From: Nocardia brasiliensis NBRC 14402 | GTDB taxonomy: Bacteria > Actinomycetota > Actinomycetes > Mycobacteriales > Mycobacteriaceae | DNA length: 64,000 nt | Assembly (NCBI RefSeq): GCF_000308475.2 | Contig: NZ_BAFT02000110.1 | Span: 124,001 to 188,000 of the forward strand | Direction of reading: 5' to 3' | Shown here: positions 7,930 through 17,398 of the stretch, piece by piece | Layout of the letters: each line of letters starts with the position of its first letter | Numbering within the stretch: the first letter of the stretch is position 1 | Translations under genes and position numbers: made by a program | The notes under the pieces: generated by a model | Database searches by the model: none | Seen by the model: only the letters and a program-made list of their open reading frames with translations | Told to the model about the DNA's origin: nothing

Positions 7930-8874
7930 ATGACTACCAGCACTATGCGCGAGGTCGAGCACGAGATCGAGATCGCCGCACCCGCGGACACGGTGTACGC
8001 GCTGATCGCCGATGTCGGCAGTTGGCCGCGCATCTTCGGTCCGACGATCTACGTGGAGCAGCTCGAGCAGACCGAGGGCGCCGAACGGATCCGGATCTGG
8101 GCGACGGCCAACGGCACCGCCAAGAATTGGACCTCGCGCCGCACGCTCGATCCGGCCGCGCGGAAAATCACCTTCCAGCAAGAGATTTCGGCACCGCCGG
8201 TGGCCTTCATGAGCGGCGCGTGGTTGATCGAAGCCCGGTCCGACCACACCGCACTGGTCCGGCTGCAGCACAGTTACCGCGCGGTGGACGACGACCCGGA
8301 CGGCCTGGCCTGGATCGACCAGGCGGTCGACCGCAACTCGCGCAGTGAGCTGGAAGGATTGCGGACCGAACTCGAATACGCCTACGCGGCCGCCGATTCC
8401 ACCTTCTCGTTCGAGGATTCCGTGCAGATCGCGGGTTCGGCCGTGCAGGCTTACGAATTCATCGACCAGGCGCAGCTGTGGACCGAGCGGCTGCCGCACG
8501 TCGCCGCCGCACGGCTGGAAGAGCCCTCACCCGGCCTGCAGACACTCGAGATGGACACCAAGACGCGCGACGGCTCGGTGCACACCACCAAGTCCTATCG
8601 GGTCACCTACCCGCACCATTCGATCGTCTACAAGCAGGTGACCCTGCCCGCGCTGATGTCGCTGCACACCGGACGGTGGACCTTCGCCGAGAACACCGAC
8701 GGCGTACTGGCCACCTCGCAGCACACGGTCACCATCGACACCGATCGGATCGCCGACATCCTCGGCGCGGACAAGACGCTCGAGGACGCCAAGGACTTCG
8801 TGCGAAATGCGTTGAGCACCAACAGCATGACCACCCTGCAGCACGCGAAGTCCTTCGCCGAGCGACGCGGCTGA
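7930..8874 (+). CDS. Bifunctional aromatase/cyclase, two SRPBCC domains
   Basis: A 314-aa protein made of two START/SRPBCC domains, residues about 6-150 (VEHEIEIAAPADTVYALIADV...WPRIFGPT) and 155-310 (FEDSVQIAGSAVQAYEFIDQAQLWTERLP). This di-domain layout is that of ActVII/JadD-type enzymes, which aromatize and close the first ring of C9-reduced polyketides. It follows the ketoreductase, as in angucycline clusters, and is followed after four bases by the first hydroxylase gene. Confidence 0.94.
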   Translation: MTTSTMREVEHEIEIAAPADTVYALIADVGSWPRIFGPTIYVEQLEQTEGAERIRIWATANGTAKNWTSRRTLDPAARKITFQQEISAPPVAFMSGAWLIEARSDHTALVRLQHSYRAVDDDPDGLAWIDQAVDRNSRSELEGLRTELEYAYAAADSTFSFEDSVQIAGSAVQAYEFIDQAQLWTERLPHVAAARLEEPSPGLQTLEMDTKTRDGSVHTTKSYRVTYPHHSIVYKQVTLPALMSLHTGRWTFAENTDGVLATSQHTVTIDTDRIADILGADKTLEDAKDFVRNALSTNSMTTLQHAKSFAERRG

Positions 8875-8878
8875 TCCG

Positions 8879-10333
8879 ATGATCGAACAGACGCAGGTGG
8901 TCGTCGTCGGCGCGGGCCCGGTCGGGCTGATGCTGGCGGGTGAGTTGCGCCTCGGGGGCGTCGAGGTCGTCGTACTGGAGTCGCGGGAGACGCCGTCGAC
9001 GGAGTCCAGGGCCTCGACCTTGCACGCGCGCACGATGGAGATCTTCGACGCCCGGGGCCTGGTCGACGAACTCGGCCCCGTGCCGAACGAGCCGCGCGGC
9101 CACTTCGGCGGCATCCCCCTGGATCTCACCCTGCCCAGCCGGTTTCCCGGTCAGTGGAAGGTCCCGCAGACCACCACCGTGGCACTGCTGCACGAGTGGG
9201 CCGTGGCGCTCGGCGCCGAGGTCCGGCGTGGTTGGCGGGTATCGGCGGTGCACGACGACGGCGCCGGCGTCGAGGTTCGCGCGCAGACCGGCACCGGAAT
9301 ACGGCGGCTGCGTGCGGCATTCGTGGTCGGCTGCGACGGCGCGGACAGCACGGTGCGCGAGTGCGCGGGCGTGGAGTTCGCGGGCCGCTCGGCCACCCGC
9401 GAACTGTTGCGCGCGGACGTGGCGGGCCTGGCGATCGAGGATCGGCGCTTCGAGCGGTATGAGCACGGATTCGCCACGGCGGCGAAAAATCCCGCCGGGA
9501 TCACCCGGGTGATGGTGCACCGCTTCGGCGCCGACGGTGCCGGGCGATCGGGCGATCCCTCGTTCGACGAGGTCGCCGCGGCGTGGCAGCAGGTCACCGG
9601 CGAGGTCATCGGACACGGAAAGCCGTTGTGGGTGAACGCCTTCGACGACACCAGCAGGCAGGTGCGGGAATACCGCAGGGGCCGCGTGCTCTTCGCGGGT
9701 GATGCCGCGCATCAGCAGATGCCCAGCGGTGGCCAAGCGCTGAACCTCGGCCTTCAGGACGCCGTGAACCTGGGCTGGAAGCTGGCCGCCGCCTTGCACG
9801 GCGCGGCGGATCAGCTGCTCGACACCTATCACTCGGAACGCAGTGCGGTCGGTGCACGCATCCTGTCGAACATCCGGGTCCAGACCGAATTGCTGCTCGG
9901 CGGACCGGAAGTCGAGTCGTTGCGGACCATGCTGCGCGAGTTGATCGCGGCGGAATCGGTGCGGGTGCACCTGGCCGGGATGATCAGCGGATTGGACGTG
10001 CGCTATCCGGCCGAGCCGGGGGAGCACCGCTGGCTCGGCGTCCGGCTGCCCGAACTGGCGCTGCGCGAGCCCGCCGGGACAAGCACCGCGGCGTTGCGCA
10101 CCGGGCGCGGCCTGGTGCTCGGGTCCGGTCGCTCGCAGGTCGACGCGCTGGAAAAGGTGGTGGCGCCTTGGGGCCGGCGGGTCGGCGTGGCCGAGGTCGC
10201 GGCCGGAGACGAGATCGGTACCGAGGCCGTGCTGGTACGGCCGGACGGCTACGTGAGCTGGGTGGGTTCCGCGGATGCCGACCTGGACGGCCGCTTGCGG
10301 CACTGGTTCGGCCCGCCCGGGTCCGTTGACTGA
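8879..10333 (+). CDS. FAD-dependent aromatic polyketide hydroxylase (PgaE/UrdE-type)
   Basis: A 484-aa class A flavoprotein hydroxylase. VVVVGAGPVGLMLAGELRL is the dinucleotide fold, VVGCDGADSTVRE the DG motif, and GDAAHQQMPSGGQALNLGLQ the GD motif with the angucycline-type continuation. The C-terminal thioredoxin-like domain ends VLVRPDGYVSWVG. Homologues oxidize C12/C12b of prejadomycin-like intermediates. Start at ATG 8879, five bases after the aromatase stop. The second, paralogous hydroxylase lies immediately downstream, so the two may work in sequence. Confidence 0.93.
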   Translation: MIEQTQVVVVGAGPVGLMLAGELRLGGVEVVVLESRETPSTESRASTLHARTMEIFDARGLVDELGPVPNEPRGHFGGIPLDLTLPSRFPGQWKVPQTTTVALLHEWAVALGAEVRRGWRVSAVHDDGAGVEVRAQTGTGIRRLRAAFVVGCDGADSTVRECAGVEFAGRSATRELLRADVAGLAIEDRRFERYEHGFATAAKNPAGITRVMVHRFGADGAGRSGDPSFDEVAAAWQQVTGEVIGHGKPLWVNAFDDTSRQVREYRRGRVLFAGDAAHQQMPSGGQALNLGLQDAVNLGWKLAAALHGAADQLLDTYHSERSAVGARILSNIRVQTELLLGGPEVESLRTMLRELIAAESVRVHLAGMISGLDVRYPAEPGEHRWLGVRLPELALREPAGTSTAALRTGRGLVLGSGRSQVDALEKVVAPWGRRVGVAEVAAGDEIGTEAVLVRPDGYVSWVGSADADLDGRLRHWFGPPGSVD

Positions 10334-10366
10334 CCGCGAGCCCGTGCGCAGACAAGGAGAGCAAAC

Positions 10367-11869
10367 GTGGACACCGATGTGATTGTGGTGGGCGCCGGGC
10401 CGACCGGCCTGCTGCTCGCCGGCGAATTGCGGCTGGCCGGCGCCGAAGTCGTGGTGCTGGAACAACTGCCGGAACCGACGGGGCAGTCCCGCGGCCTCGG
10501 CTTCACCGCCCGCGCGATGGAGACCTTCGATCAGCGGGGCCTGCTCGCGGCCGTCGGCGGGTTGGAGCAGAGCCCGATGGGTCACTTCGGCGGGCTGCTG
10601 TTCGACTACACGGTGCTCGAGGACTGTCATTTCGGCGCGCGCGGTGTGCCGCAATCGCAGACCGAGGCGGCGCTGGAACGGTGGGCCGGCGAGCTGGGCG
10701 CGGACGTCCGGCGCGGCTGGACGGTGCGCGGGCTGCACGACGACGGCGCGGGAGTCTCGGTCGCAGCCGAAGTCGCCGGCGACGAAAAGACCTTGCGCGC
10801 GCACTATCTGGTCGGCTGCGACGGCGGGCACAGCGTCGTGCGCAAGCTCGCAGGCTTCGAGTTTCCCGGCACCGCAGGCACTCTCGGTATGTATCTGGCC
10901 GATGTGGTCGGCTGTGACATCGCGCCGCGGCCGTTCGGTGAACGGCTCCCCGGCGGCATGATCATGGCCATGCCACTGGCGCCCGGTGTCGACCGGGTCG
11001 TGGTCTGCGAGCACGAAACACCCGTGGTGCAGCGCGGAACCGAGATCGGCTTCGCCGAACTGGCCGCGGCCTGGGAACGGATCACCGGGGACTCGATCGC
11101 CCACGGTCGCGCGGACTGGGCCAGCTCGTTCTCCGACGCCACCCGCCAGGCATCGGAATACCGCAGAGGCCGGGTGTTCCTGGCGGGCGACGCGGCGCAT
11201 ATCCATCTTCCGGCCGGTGGTCAGGGGCTGAGCACCGGCGTCCAGGACGCGGCCAACCTCGGGTGGAAACTCGGTGCCGTGGTGCGTGGTTCGGCCGGGC
11301 CGGAACTGCTCGATACCTATCACGCGGAACGTCATCCGGTCGGTGCCAGGCTGCTGGACAACACCCGGGTACAGGGGATGCTCTACATCACCGGCGCCGA
11401 GGCGGATCCGCTGCGCGAGCTGTTCACGGAGTTGATCGCCTACGACGACACCAAGCGCTACCTCGCGGGCACGGTGAGCGGGCTCGACATCCGGTATTCG
11501 CCCGATCCCGCGGCACATCCGTTGCAGGGCAGGCGGATTCCACCCCGGCCGCTGCGTACCGCAGCCGGCGCGACCACGACCACCGAACTGCTGCATCCGG
11601 CCCGCGGTGTGCTGCTGGACCTGGCCGCCGACGGTGCGTTGCAAGCCGCGGCCGATCCCTGGCGGGACCGGGTCACCGTCGTCGAGGCCGAACTATCGGA
11701 GCGTCGCGGCCTCGAAGACGTGACAGCCGTACTGATCCGCCCCGACGGCTATGTGGCGTGGGCGGCCGCCGAGCGGCGCGACCGTACGGCGTTGACCGCG
11801 GCCCTGCGCCGCTGGTTCGGTCCGGCGGACGCCGTGTCCCGCAGCGTGGCCGCCGAGGCGCAGCGGTGA
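10367..11869 (+). CDS. Second FAD-dependent aromatic polyketide hydroxylase
   Basis: A 500-aa paralogue of the preceding gene with GTG start and AAGGAG upstream. Motifs are VIVVGAGPTGLLLAGELRLA (dinucleotide fold), LVGCDGGHSVVRK (DG motif) and GDAAHIHLPAGGQGLSTGVQ (GD motif), then VLIRPDGYVAWAA near the C-terminus. In pathways such as gaudimycin/urdamycin two FAD oxygenases act successively; the second is often fused to an SDR reductase, which is absent here. Its TGA overlaps the GTG of the hydrolase gene downstream. The exact oxidized position is not predictable. Confidence 0.93.
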   Translation: MDTDVIVVGAGPTGLLLAGELRLAGAEVVVLEQLPEPTGQSRGLGFTARAMETFDQRGLLAAVGGLEQSPMGHFGGLLFDYTVLEDCHFGARGVPQSQTEAALERWAGELGADVRRGWTVRGLHDDGAGVSVAAEVAGDEKTLRAHYLVGCDGGHSVVRKLAGFEFPGTAGTLGMYLADVVGCDIAPRPFGERLPGGMIMAMPLAPGVDRVVVCEHETPVVQRGTEIGFAELAAAWERITGDSIAHGRADWASSFSDATRQASEYRRGRVFLAGDAAHIHLPAGGQGLSTGVQDAANLGWKLGAVVRGSAGPELLDTYHAERHPVGARLLDNTRVQGMLYITGAEADPLRELFTELIAYDDTKRYLAGTVSGLDIRYSPDPAAHPLQGRRIPPRPLRTAAGATTTTELLHPARGVLLDLAADGALQAAADPWRDRVTVVEAELSERRGLEDVTAVLIRPDGYVAWAAAERRDRTALTAALRRWFGPADAVSRSVAAEAQR

Positions 11870-12777
11870 CCACGGCGGCGCTCGCGCGTTCCACCGGCGT
11901 CCGTTCGGTACTGCTGAACGGTGCCGGAATCAGCTTGTCCGCCTTGCTGAATCGGCCCGACGAAGCTCCACGCGCGACGATCGTGGCGCTGCACGGGGCC
12001 GGGATGAACGCGAGCTATTTCGACGGGCAGGCGGCGGCGGAGGTGTCGCTGCTGACCCTCGGTGCGCGCCTCGGCTATTCGGTGCTCGCGGTGGACCGGC
12101 CGGGCTACGGGCGGTCCACCGCGCAACTGCCCGACGGACAGACACAGGCGGCGCAGGCGCGCACATTGCGGCACGCGCTCACCGGATTCGCGGCCGAGCA
12201 CGACATCGGCGCCGGCTTCTTCCTGCTCGCGCATTCCTTCGGCGGCATGGTCGCGCTGCGCCTCGCCACCGAGACGTTCGGCTCGGCCCGGCTGCTCGGG
12301 GTGGACCTCTCCGGCTGCGGCCATCGGTACGCCTCGCGCCTGTTCCAGCTCGGTGACGCGCGCAGGCGGGCGCTGCGGGGCTGGGGGCCGCCGCGGCTGT
12401 ACCCGCCCGCGACCTTCCGGACCAGCTCGACCGTCGTCGCGCCGACGCCCACGCTGGAACTGGTCGAGGCGGCCCGCTGGCCGGTGGTGTTCGCGCGCCT
12501 GGCGGCCCGGGTCGCGGTGCCGGTCCGGTGCACCTTCGCCGAACACGAGGCGCTGTGGCGGCACGACCCGAATACGTTGCGGGATATGGCCGCTCGCTTC
12601 ACCGGCGCGCCGAGTGTGGCGGTGGAGCGGCAATCCGGAGCGGGTCACAACATCAGCCTGAGCTGGGCCGCCCGCTCCTACCACCTGCGCGCACTCGGCT
12701 TCCTGGAGGACTGCCTGCACCCTGCCGGTGCGCCGGAAGCCGACCGCGCGATGCAGGCGACATCTTCCGAACTATGA
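11866..12777 (+). CDS. Alpha/beta hydrolase
   Basis: A 303-aa alpha/beta-hydrolase-fold protein starting at a GTG overlapping the previous stop (GTGA). The oxyanion segment is ALHGAGMNASYFDG, the nucleophile Ser124 sits in LAHSFGGMVALRLA and the catalytic His in SGAGHNISLS. VLAVDRPGYGRS is a typical second strand. Its place between hydroxylases and sugar genes suggests a tailoring or editing esterase/thioesterase for the polyketide, but no substrate can be assigned. Confidence 0.8.
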   Translation: MTTAALARSTGVRSVLLNGAGISLSALLNRPDEAPRATIVALHGAGMNASYFDGQAAAEVSLLTLGARLGYSVLAVDRPGYGRSTAQLPDGQTQAAQARTLRHALTGFAAEHDIGAGFFLLAHSFGGMVALRLATETFGSARLLGVDLSGCGHRYASRLFQLGDARRRALRGWGPPRLYPPATFRTSSTVVAPTPTLELVEAARWPVVFARLAARVAVPVRCTFAEHEALWRHDPNTLRDMAARFTGAPSVAVERQSGAGHNISLSWAARSYHLRALGFLEDCLHPAGAPEADRAMQATSSEL

Positions 12778-12808
12778 AGCCGCACAAGCGATCCTGAAGG
12801 AGATGGCC

Positions 12809-13678
12809 GTGAAGGGGATAATCCTCGCCGGTGGCAGCGGCACCCGGCTGCAACCGGTCACCCTGGCGGTGTCGAAGCAGCTGCTACCGGTCTACGACAA
12901 GCCGATGATCTACTACCCGCTGTCGGTGCTGATGCTCGCCGGCATCACCGATATCGAGATCATCGCCACCCCGGACGATCTGCCGCGCTTCCAGCAGCTG
13001 CTGGGCGACGGGTCGGCGCTCGGATTGTGCCTGACCTACGCCGAGCAGGACAAGCCGCGCGGGCTCGCGGACGCGTTCCTGGTCTCCGAACGGCACATCG
13101 GTAACGAACCGGTGGCATTGGTGCTGGGGGACAACATTTTTCACGGTCCGGGCTTCGTCGAGGTGCTACAGCAGAGCAGCCACGATGTCGACGGCTGCGT
13201 CCTGTTCGGCTATCCGGTGCTCGACCCGCAACGCTACGGGGTCGCCGAGGTGGACGCCGACGGCCGCCTGCTCGACCTGGTGGAGAAGCCGGCCCGGCCG
13301 CGGTCGAATCTCGCGGTCACCGGGCTGTACTTCTATCACAACGACGTGGTCGCGATCGCGAAGGATCTGCAACCCTCCGCGCGCGGCGAATTGGAGATCA
13401 CCGACGTCAACCGGACCTTCCTGGCGCAGGACCGGGCTCGCCTCGTGCCGCTCGGCCGTGGCTTCGTCTGGCTCGACGCGGGCACCCACGAGGCGTTGCT
13501 GGAGGCGGGTCAGTACGTCGAGATCATGGAGCGCCGCCAAGGCGTACGGATCGCCTGCGTCGAGGAGATCGCGCTGCGCATGGGCTTCATCGACCAGGAG
13601 TCCTGCCACCGGCTCGGCAGGCAACTCGCGAAATCGCCGTACGGCCAATACGTCATGGACATCGCGGCCGCCGTGTGA
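12809..13678 (+). CDS. rmlA: Glucose-1-phosphate thymidylyltransferase
   Basis: A 289-aa nucleotidyltransferase beginning MKGIILAGGSGTRLQPVT, the canonical RmlA N-terminus with the pyrophosphorylase motif GGSGTRL. LPVYDKPMIYYPLSVLMLAGI and LGDNIFHG are further family signatures. It makes dTDP-glucose from glucose-1-phosphate and dTTP, the entry to the deoxysugar. An in-frame ATG at 12803 exists, but the GTG at 12809 restores the family start and sits about seven bases after the AAGGAG; the ATG would be too close. No 4,6-dehydratase (RmlB) follows, so that step must be encoded elsewhere. Confidence 0.95.
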   Translation: MKGIILAGGSGTRLQPVTLAVSKQLLPVYDKPMIYYPLSVLMLAGITDIEIIATPDDLPRFQQLLGDGSALGLCLTYAEQDKPRGLADAFLVSERHIGNEPVALVLGDNIFHGPGFVEVLQQSSHDVDGCVLFGYPVLDPQRYGVAEVDADGRLLDLVEKPARPRSNLAVTGLYFYHNDVVAIAKDLQPSARGELEITDVNRTFLAQDRARLVPLGRGFVWLDAGTHEALLEAGQYVEIMERRQGVRIACVEEIALRMGFIDQESCHRLGRQLAKSPYGQYVMDIAAAV

Positions 13679-13736
13679 GCGCGCCCGATCTCGCGATGTC
13701 CGTTCCGATCACCCGAACTATCAAGGGAGCAAACAC

Positions 13737-14858
13737 ATGACCACCCGTGTATGGGACTACCTGCCCGAGTACGAAAAGGAGCGGGAGGACATCCTCGACG
13801 CGGTGCAGACCGTGTTCGGATCGGGCCAGCTGATCCTCGGCGAGAGCGTGCGCGGTTTCGAGCGGGAATTCGCGGCCTACCACGGGCTCGCGCACTGCAC
13901 CGGCGTCGACAACGGCACCAACGCACTGAAACTCGGCCTGGAAGCCCTCGGTGTCGGACCCGGCGACGAGGTGATCACCGTGTCCAACACCGCTGCCCCC
14001 ACCGTCGTCGCGATCGTCGGTGCCGGTGCCACACCGGTTTTCGTCGATGTGCGGGCCGAGGACTTCCTCATGGACACCGATCAGGTCGCGGCCGCGATCA
14101 CGCCGCGCACCAAAGCGATTGTGCCCGTCCATCTTTACGGTCAGTGCGTGGACATGGCGCCGCTGCGGCGGCTGGCCGCCGAACACGGGCTGCAGATCCT
14201 GGAGGACTGTGCCCAGGCCCACGGCTCCCGGCAGGGGGAGCAGCTGGCGGGCACGATGTCCGACGCCGCGGCGTTCTCCTTCTATCCGACCAAGGTGCTC
14301 GGCGCCTACGGCGACGGTGGTGCGGTGGTCACCCCCGACGCGAACATTCAGCGAAATCTGCAGCAGCTGCGCTACTACGGCATGGACAAGGTCTATTACG
14401 TGATGCGCACGCCGGGCCACAACTCCCGGCTCGACGAGGTGCAGGCCGAGATCCTGCGTCGCAAGCTCGGTCGGCTCGACGACTACATCGCGGGCCGCAA
14501 CACGGTGGCGCGGCGGTACGAACAGGGGCTCGGTGATCTCGCCGACTCACACGGATTGCTGCTGCCCGCCACGAATCCCGGCAATACCCACGTCTACTAC
14601 GTCTACGTCGTGCGACACCCGAAGCGCGACGCGATCATCGAGGCGATGCGCGAGCACGACATCCTGCTCAACATCAGCTACCCCTGGCCGGTGCACACCA
14701 TGACCGGATTCGAGCATCTGGGTTGGCGCGCCGGGCAACTGCCGGTCACCGAGGCGCTCGCGCAGGAGATCTTCTCGCTGCCGATGTATCCGGCGCTGAA
14801 CGAGGCGGAGCAGGACCGCGTCATCGAGGTGTTGCGCACCGTCGTGGCGGGGCTGTGA
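13737..14858 (+). CDS. NDP-3-keto-6-deoxyhexose 3-aminotransferase (DegT/DnrJ/EryC1 family)
   Basis: A 373-aa PLP enzyme of the sugar aminotransferase family. Lys186 in AFSFYPTKVLGAYGDGGAV forms the Schiff base; HCTGVDNGTNALKLGLEALG binds the cofactor phosphate; VHLYGQ and LEDCAQAHGS follow in the expected order. DesV/TylB/DnrJ-type enzymes put an amino group on C3 of the deoxysugar. The preceding 58 bases hold an AAGGGAG ribosome site and no gene. Its stop overlaps the GTG of the 2,3-dehydratase. No N-methyltransferase lies nearby, so a free amine is expected. Confidence 0.93.
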   Translation: MTTRVWDYLPEYEKEREDILDAVQTVFGSGQLILGESVRGFEREFAAYHGLAHCTGVDNGTNALKLGLEALGVGPGDEVITVSNTAAPTVVAIVGAGATPVFVDVRAEDFLMDTDQVAAAITPRTKAIVPVHLYGQCVDMAPLRRLAAEHGLQILEDCAQAHGSRQGEQLAGTMSDAAAFSFYPTKVLGAYGDGGAVVTPDANIQRNLQQLRYYGMDKVYYVMRTPGHNSRLDEVQAEILRRKLGRLDDYIAGRNTVARRYEQGLGDLADSHGLLLPATNPGNTHVYYVYVVRHPKRDAIIEAMREHDILLNISYPWPVHTMTGFEHLGWRAGQLPVTEALAQEIFSLPMYPALNEAEQDRVIEVLRTVVAGL

Positions 14859-16237
14859 GCGTGCGCTCCGTCCGGACCCGCTCCGACGAGGACCTGTCGG
14901 AGCGGCTCGCGTTGTCGGCCGCGGCCACCGAGGCGGGCGCGTGGCTGCGTACGGCGGATTTTCCGGCCTGGCTGGCCGAGCGGGCGGCCGCGAACCGATT
15001 CGAGGTGCGCCGCATACCGTTTCGCGAGATGGACGCCTGGTCCTTCGAGTCCGGCACCGGGAACATGCGGCACCGCACCGGGAAGTTCTTCAGCGTCGAG
15101 GGGCTCTCGGTGCAGGTGGACGAGGGGGCGGTACGGTCCTGGCAGCAGCCGATCATCCTGCAGCCCGAGGTGGGGATACTCGGCATCCTGGCCAAGGAAT
15201 TCGACGGCGTGCTGCACTTTCTCATGCAGGCAAAGATGGAGCCGGGCAACCGGAATCTGCTCCAGCTCTCGCCGACGGTGCAGGCCACTCGCAGCAATTA
15301 CACCGGCGTGCATCGCGGAAGCAACGTCCGATACCTGTCTTACTTCACCGATCTCGGCGCCGGGCGGGTGCTCGCCGACGTGCTCCAGTCCGAACACGGC
15401 GCCTGGTTCTATCGCAAGTCGAACCGGAACATGCTGGTGGAGACCACCGATGAGGTGACGGTGCATCCGGACTTCTGCTGGCTGACCCTCGGCCAGATCG
15501 GCGCGCTGCTGCAGGCCGACAACGTGGTGAACATGGACTCGCGCACCGTGATCGCGACCTTTCCGATGAACGGAACCAGCGCTGTCGCACTGCGTTCGGA
15601 TGCCGAATTGCAGTCGTGGTTCACCGTCGAGCGCGCCAGGCACGACGTGGAGATCTCGCTGATGCCACTGGCGGACGTCGTCGGCTGGCAGCGGGGCGAA
15701 ACCCATATCGGCCGGGCGGACGACCGGTTCTTCCGGCTCATCGCGGTCGAGGTGGAGGCGGGCAGCCGGGAGGTCACCTCCTGGACCCAGCCGCTGTTCG
15801 AGCCGCACGGCCAAGGCATCGCGGCCTTCGTTTTCCGCCGGATCGACGGTCTGCCACATCTTCTGGTGCAGGCGAAGGTCGAGGCGGGCTTCCTCGACAC
15901 GGTCGAGCTGGCGCCGACCGTGCAGTGCGTGCCCGCCAACTGGGACCAGCGGCCGCCGTTCCTGGACGTGGTCCGTGACGCGGGACCGGACCAGATCCGT
16001 TACGACGTAGTGCATTCCGAGGAGGGGGGACGGTTCCTCAACGCGGAGAGCCGCTACATGTTCGTCGAGGCGGACCTGCCGCTGGAGGTGCCGCGCAACT
16101 ACTGCTGGGCCACCCCCGCGCAGTTGAATTGGCTCGCGGGCCACGGTCATTACCTCAACGTGCAGGCCAGGACGCTGCTGTCCTGCCTGAACGCCGGGGC
16201 CGTTTCGCTGAATCAGGATTTCGCACACCATGGTTGA
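14855..16237 (+). CDS. NDP-hexose 2,3-dehydratase (TylX3/EvaA family)
   Basis: A 460-aa protein with the internal duplication of the family: the first half has MRHRTGKFFSVEGL, QQPIILQPEVGILGIL and LMQAKMEPGN, the second half repeats TQPLFEPHGQGIAAFV and LVQAKVEAG, each followed by an LAPTVQC/LSPTVQA segment. The enzyme removes the C2 hydroxyl to give a 3,4-diketo-2,6-dideoxysugar, the substrate for the 3-aminotransferase upstream. GTG start overlapping the preceding stop by four bases. With the aminotransferase, epimerase and ketoreductase this defines a 2,3,6-trideoxy-3-amino sugar route (daunosamine/acosamine/ristosamine type). Confidence 0.93.
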   Translation: MSVRSVRTRSDEDLSERLALSAAATEAGAWLRTADFPAWLAERAAANRFEVRRIPFREMDAWSFESGTGNMRHRTGKFFSVEGLSVQVDEGAVRSWQQPIILQPEVGILGILAKEFDGVLHFLMQAKMEPGNRNLLQLSPTVQATRSNYTGVHRGSNVRYLSYFTDLGAGRVLADVLQSEHGAWFYRKSNRNMLVETTDEVTVHPDFCWLTLGQIGALLQADNVVNMDSRTVIATFPMNGTSAVALRSDAELQSWFTVERARHDVEISLMPLADVVGWQRGETHIGRADDRFFRLIAVEVEAGSREVTSWTQPLFEPHGQGIAAFVFRRIDGLPHLLVQAKVEAGFLDTVELAPTVQCVPANWDQRPPFLDVVRDAGPDQIRYDVVHSEEGGRFLNAESRYMFVEADLPLEVPRNYCWATPAQLNWLAGHGHYLNVQARTLLSCLNAGAVSLNQDFAHHG

Positions 16238-16661
16238 TGTTCAACAGCGTCTGCACGCATTCCTCGACAAGGCCGAGCTGGTCGAGCTCTTCGACCGCTA
16301 CGTGCACCACCTCGACTTCGACCGGGACAACGACGCATGGCTCGGCGCGGTGTTCACCGACGACGCCGAGCTCGTCTTCCCACAGGGCACGTTTCGCGGC
16401 ATGGCCGAGCTGCGCGGGTTCCAGCGCATGGCGTACGAGAAGTTTCCACGGTCACACCACCTCGGCGGCAACCACCGGGTGGTGTGCGACGGCGACACCG
16501 CCACGGTGACGGCACATCTCACCGCGGTGCACATCGGCCCGGCCGCCGGCCCGGCGGGGCACACCTCGTTCGGCGGCTTCGGCACGGCCGCCGCGGTGCG
16601 CACCGCGGCGGGTTGGCGGATGCGCCGCTTCACCTTCACCTCGGCATGGAGCGTGCCGTAG
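16230..16661 (+). CDS. SnoaL-like / NTF2-fold protein
   Basis: A 143-aa NTF2-like domain: LDKAELVELFDRYVHHLDFDRDNDAWLGAVFTDDAELVF, RSHHLGGNHRV and a C-terminal WRMRRFTFTSAWSV strand are typical of SnoaL_4 proteins. The conserved His pair and Asp of the central cavity are present. Family members are cyclases, hydroxylases or sugar-pathway helpers in aromatic PKS clusters. It overlaps the 2,3-dehydratase gene by eight bases and is the last + strand gene of the cluster, convergent with the regulator 16667-17398. Exact reaction unknown. Confidence 0.8.
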   Translation: MVDVQQRLHAFLDKAELVELFDRYVHHLDFDRDNDAWLGAVFTDDAELVFPQGTFRGMAELRGFQRMAYEKFPRSHHLGGNHRVVCDGDTATVTAHLTAVHIGPAAGPAGHTSFGGFGTAAAVRTAAGWRMRRFTFTSAWSVP

Positions 16662-16666
16662 CCGGG

Positions 16667-17398
16667 CTACGCGTGCTGTGCGTCGTATCGGTGTCCGATG
16701 AAGCGGAAACCGATACCGCGCACGGTGACGATCCACTCGCTCGTGCCCAGCTTCTTGCGGAGGCTGTTGATATGGGTGTCCACGGTCCGGCTCGACAGCG
16801 TGCCGTCCCAGATCTCCTCGGTGATCGTGCTGCGCTCGATGACCTTGCCCGGGTTGGAGGCGAGCAGGTACAGCAGGTCGAATTCCTTTCTCGTGGTCTT
16901 GACGAGATCACCGGCCAATTCGACACGTCGGGCATCGGCGTCGACGGACAGCGGTCCGTGCCGGATCGAGGTCGCCGGGACCGGCGTGGGCGCCATACAT
17001 TCATCGGGCACGAATCGGCGCAATACCGCTTGGATCCGCGCGATCAATTCTCGCGCTCCGTAGGGTTTGGTGATGTAGTCGTCCGCGCCGGAACGCAATC
17101 CGAGCACGCGATCCAGGACCGAATCCCGGGCGGTCACGATGATGATCGGGACGGCGCTGGTATCCCGGATGGCGCGGCAGACCTCGATGCCGTCGAGATC
17201 GGACAGATCGACGTCGAGCAGCACCAGATCGGCATTGTGGTAACACTCCAGCGCGCTGCCCGCAGTATCGACCGCGGTCACCGTGTAACCGTGCCGAACC
17301 AGTCGCTCGGTCAGCGACCGCCGTTCTGCCTCATTGCTTTCCACCAAGAGAATGTGATAGTTCGCCGACCGGTCGGCGTCGAAACTTTGTAGCTCCAT
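16667..17398 (-). CDS. Orphan OmpR-family response regulator (JadR1-like)
   Basis: A 243-aa protein: receiver domain (about 13-125) with the phospho-acceptor Asp62 in VLLDVDLSDLDG and KPYGARELIARI, then a winged-helix DNA-binding domain (about 145-238) with TRKEFDLLYLLASNPGKV and VDTHINSLRKKLG. The usual paired acidic residues near the N-terminus are only Glu20-Ser21, so the phosphorylation pocket is partly degenerate. No histidine kinase is nearby. Such orphan regulators control angucycline clusters. ATG at 17398 chosen because a GGGGG tract precedes it; an in-frame ATG at 17413 is possible. Confidence 0.88.
   Translation of the reverse strand: MELQSFDADRSANYHILLVESNEAERRSLTERLVRHGYTVTAVDTAGSALECYHNADLVLLDVDLSDLDGIEVCRAIRDTSAVPIIIVTARDSVLDRVLGLRSGADDYITKPYGARELIARIQAVLRRFVPDECMAPTPVPATSIRHGPLSVDADARRVELAGDLVKTTRKEFDLLYLLASNPGKVIERSTITEEIWDGTLSSRTVDTHINSLRKKLGTSEWIVTVRGIGFRFIGHRYDAQHA

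Noticed and set aside
6835..8499. 554-codon frame on the - strand
   Set aside because: Antisense to ACP, ketoreductase and aromatase genes; no recognizable domains.
8729..11644. 971-codon frame on the - strand
   Set aside because: It is antisense to the two FAD hydroxylase genes, has no family motifs and arises from high GC third positions.
12803..12808. ATG at 12803 as start of the thymidylyltransferase
   Set aside because: It directly abuts the AAGGAG; the GTG at 12809 has proper spacing and gives the canonical MKGIILAGG N-terminus.
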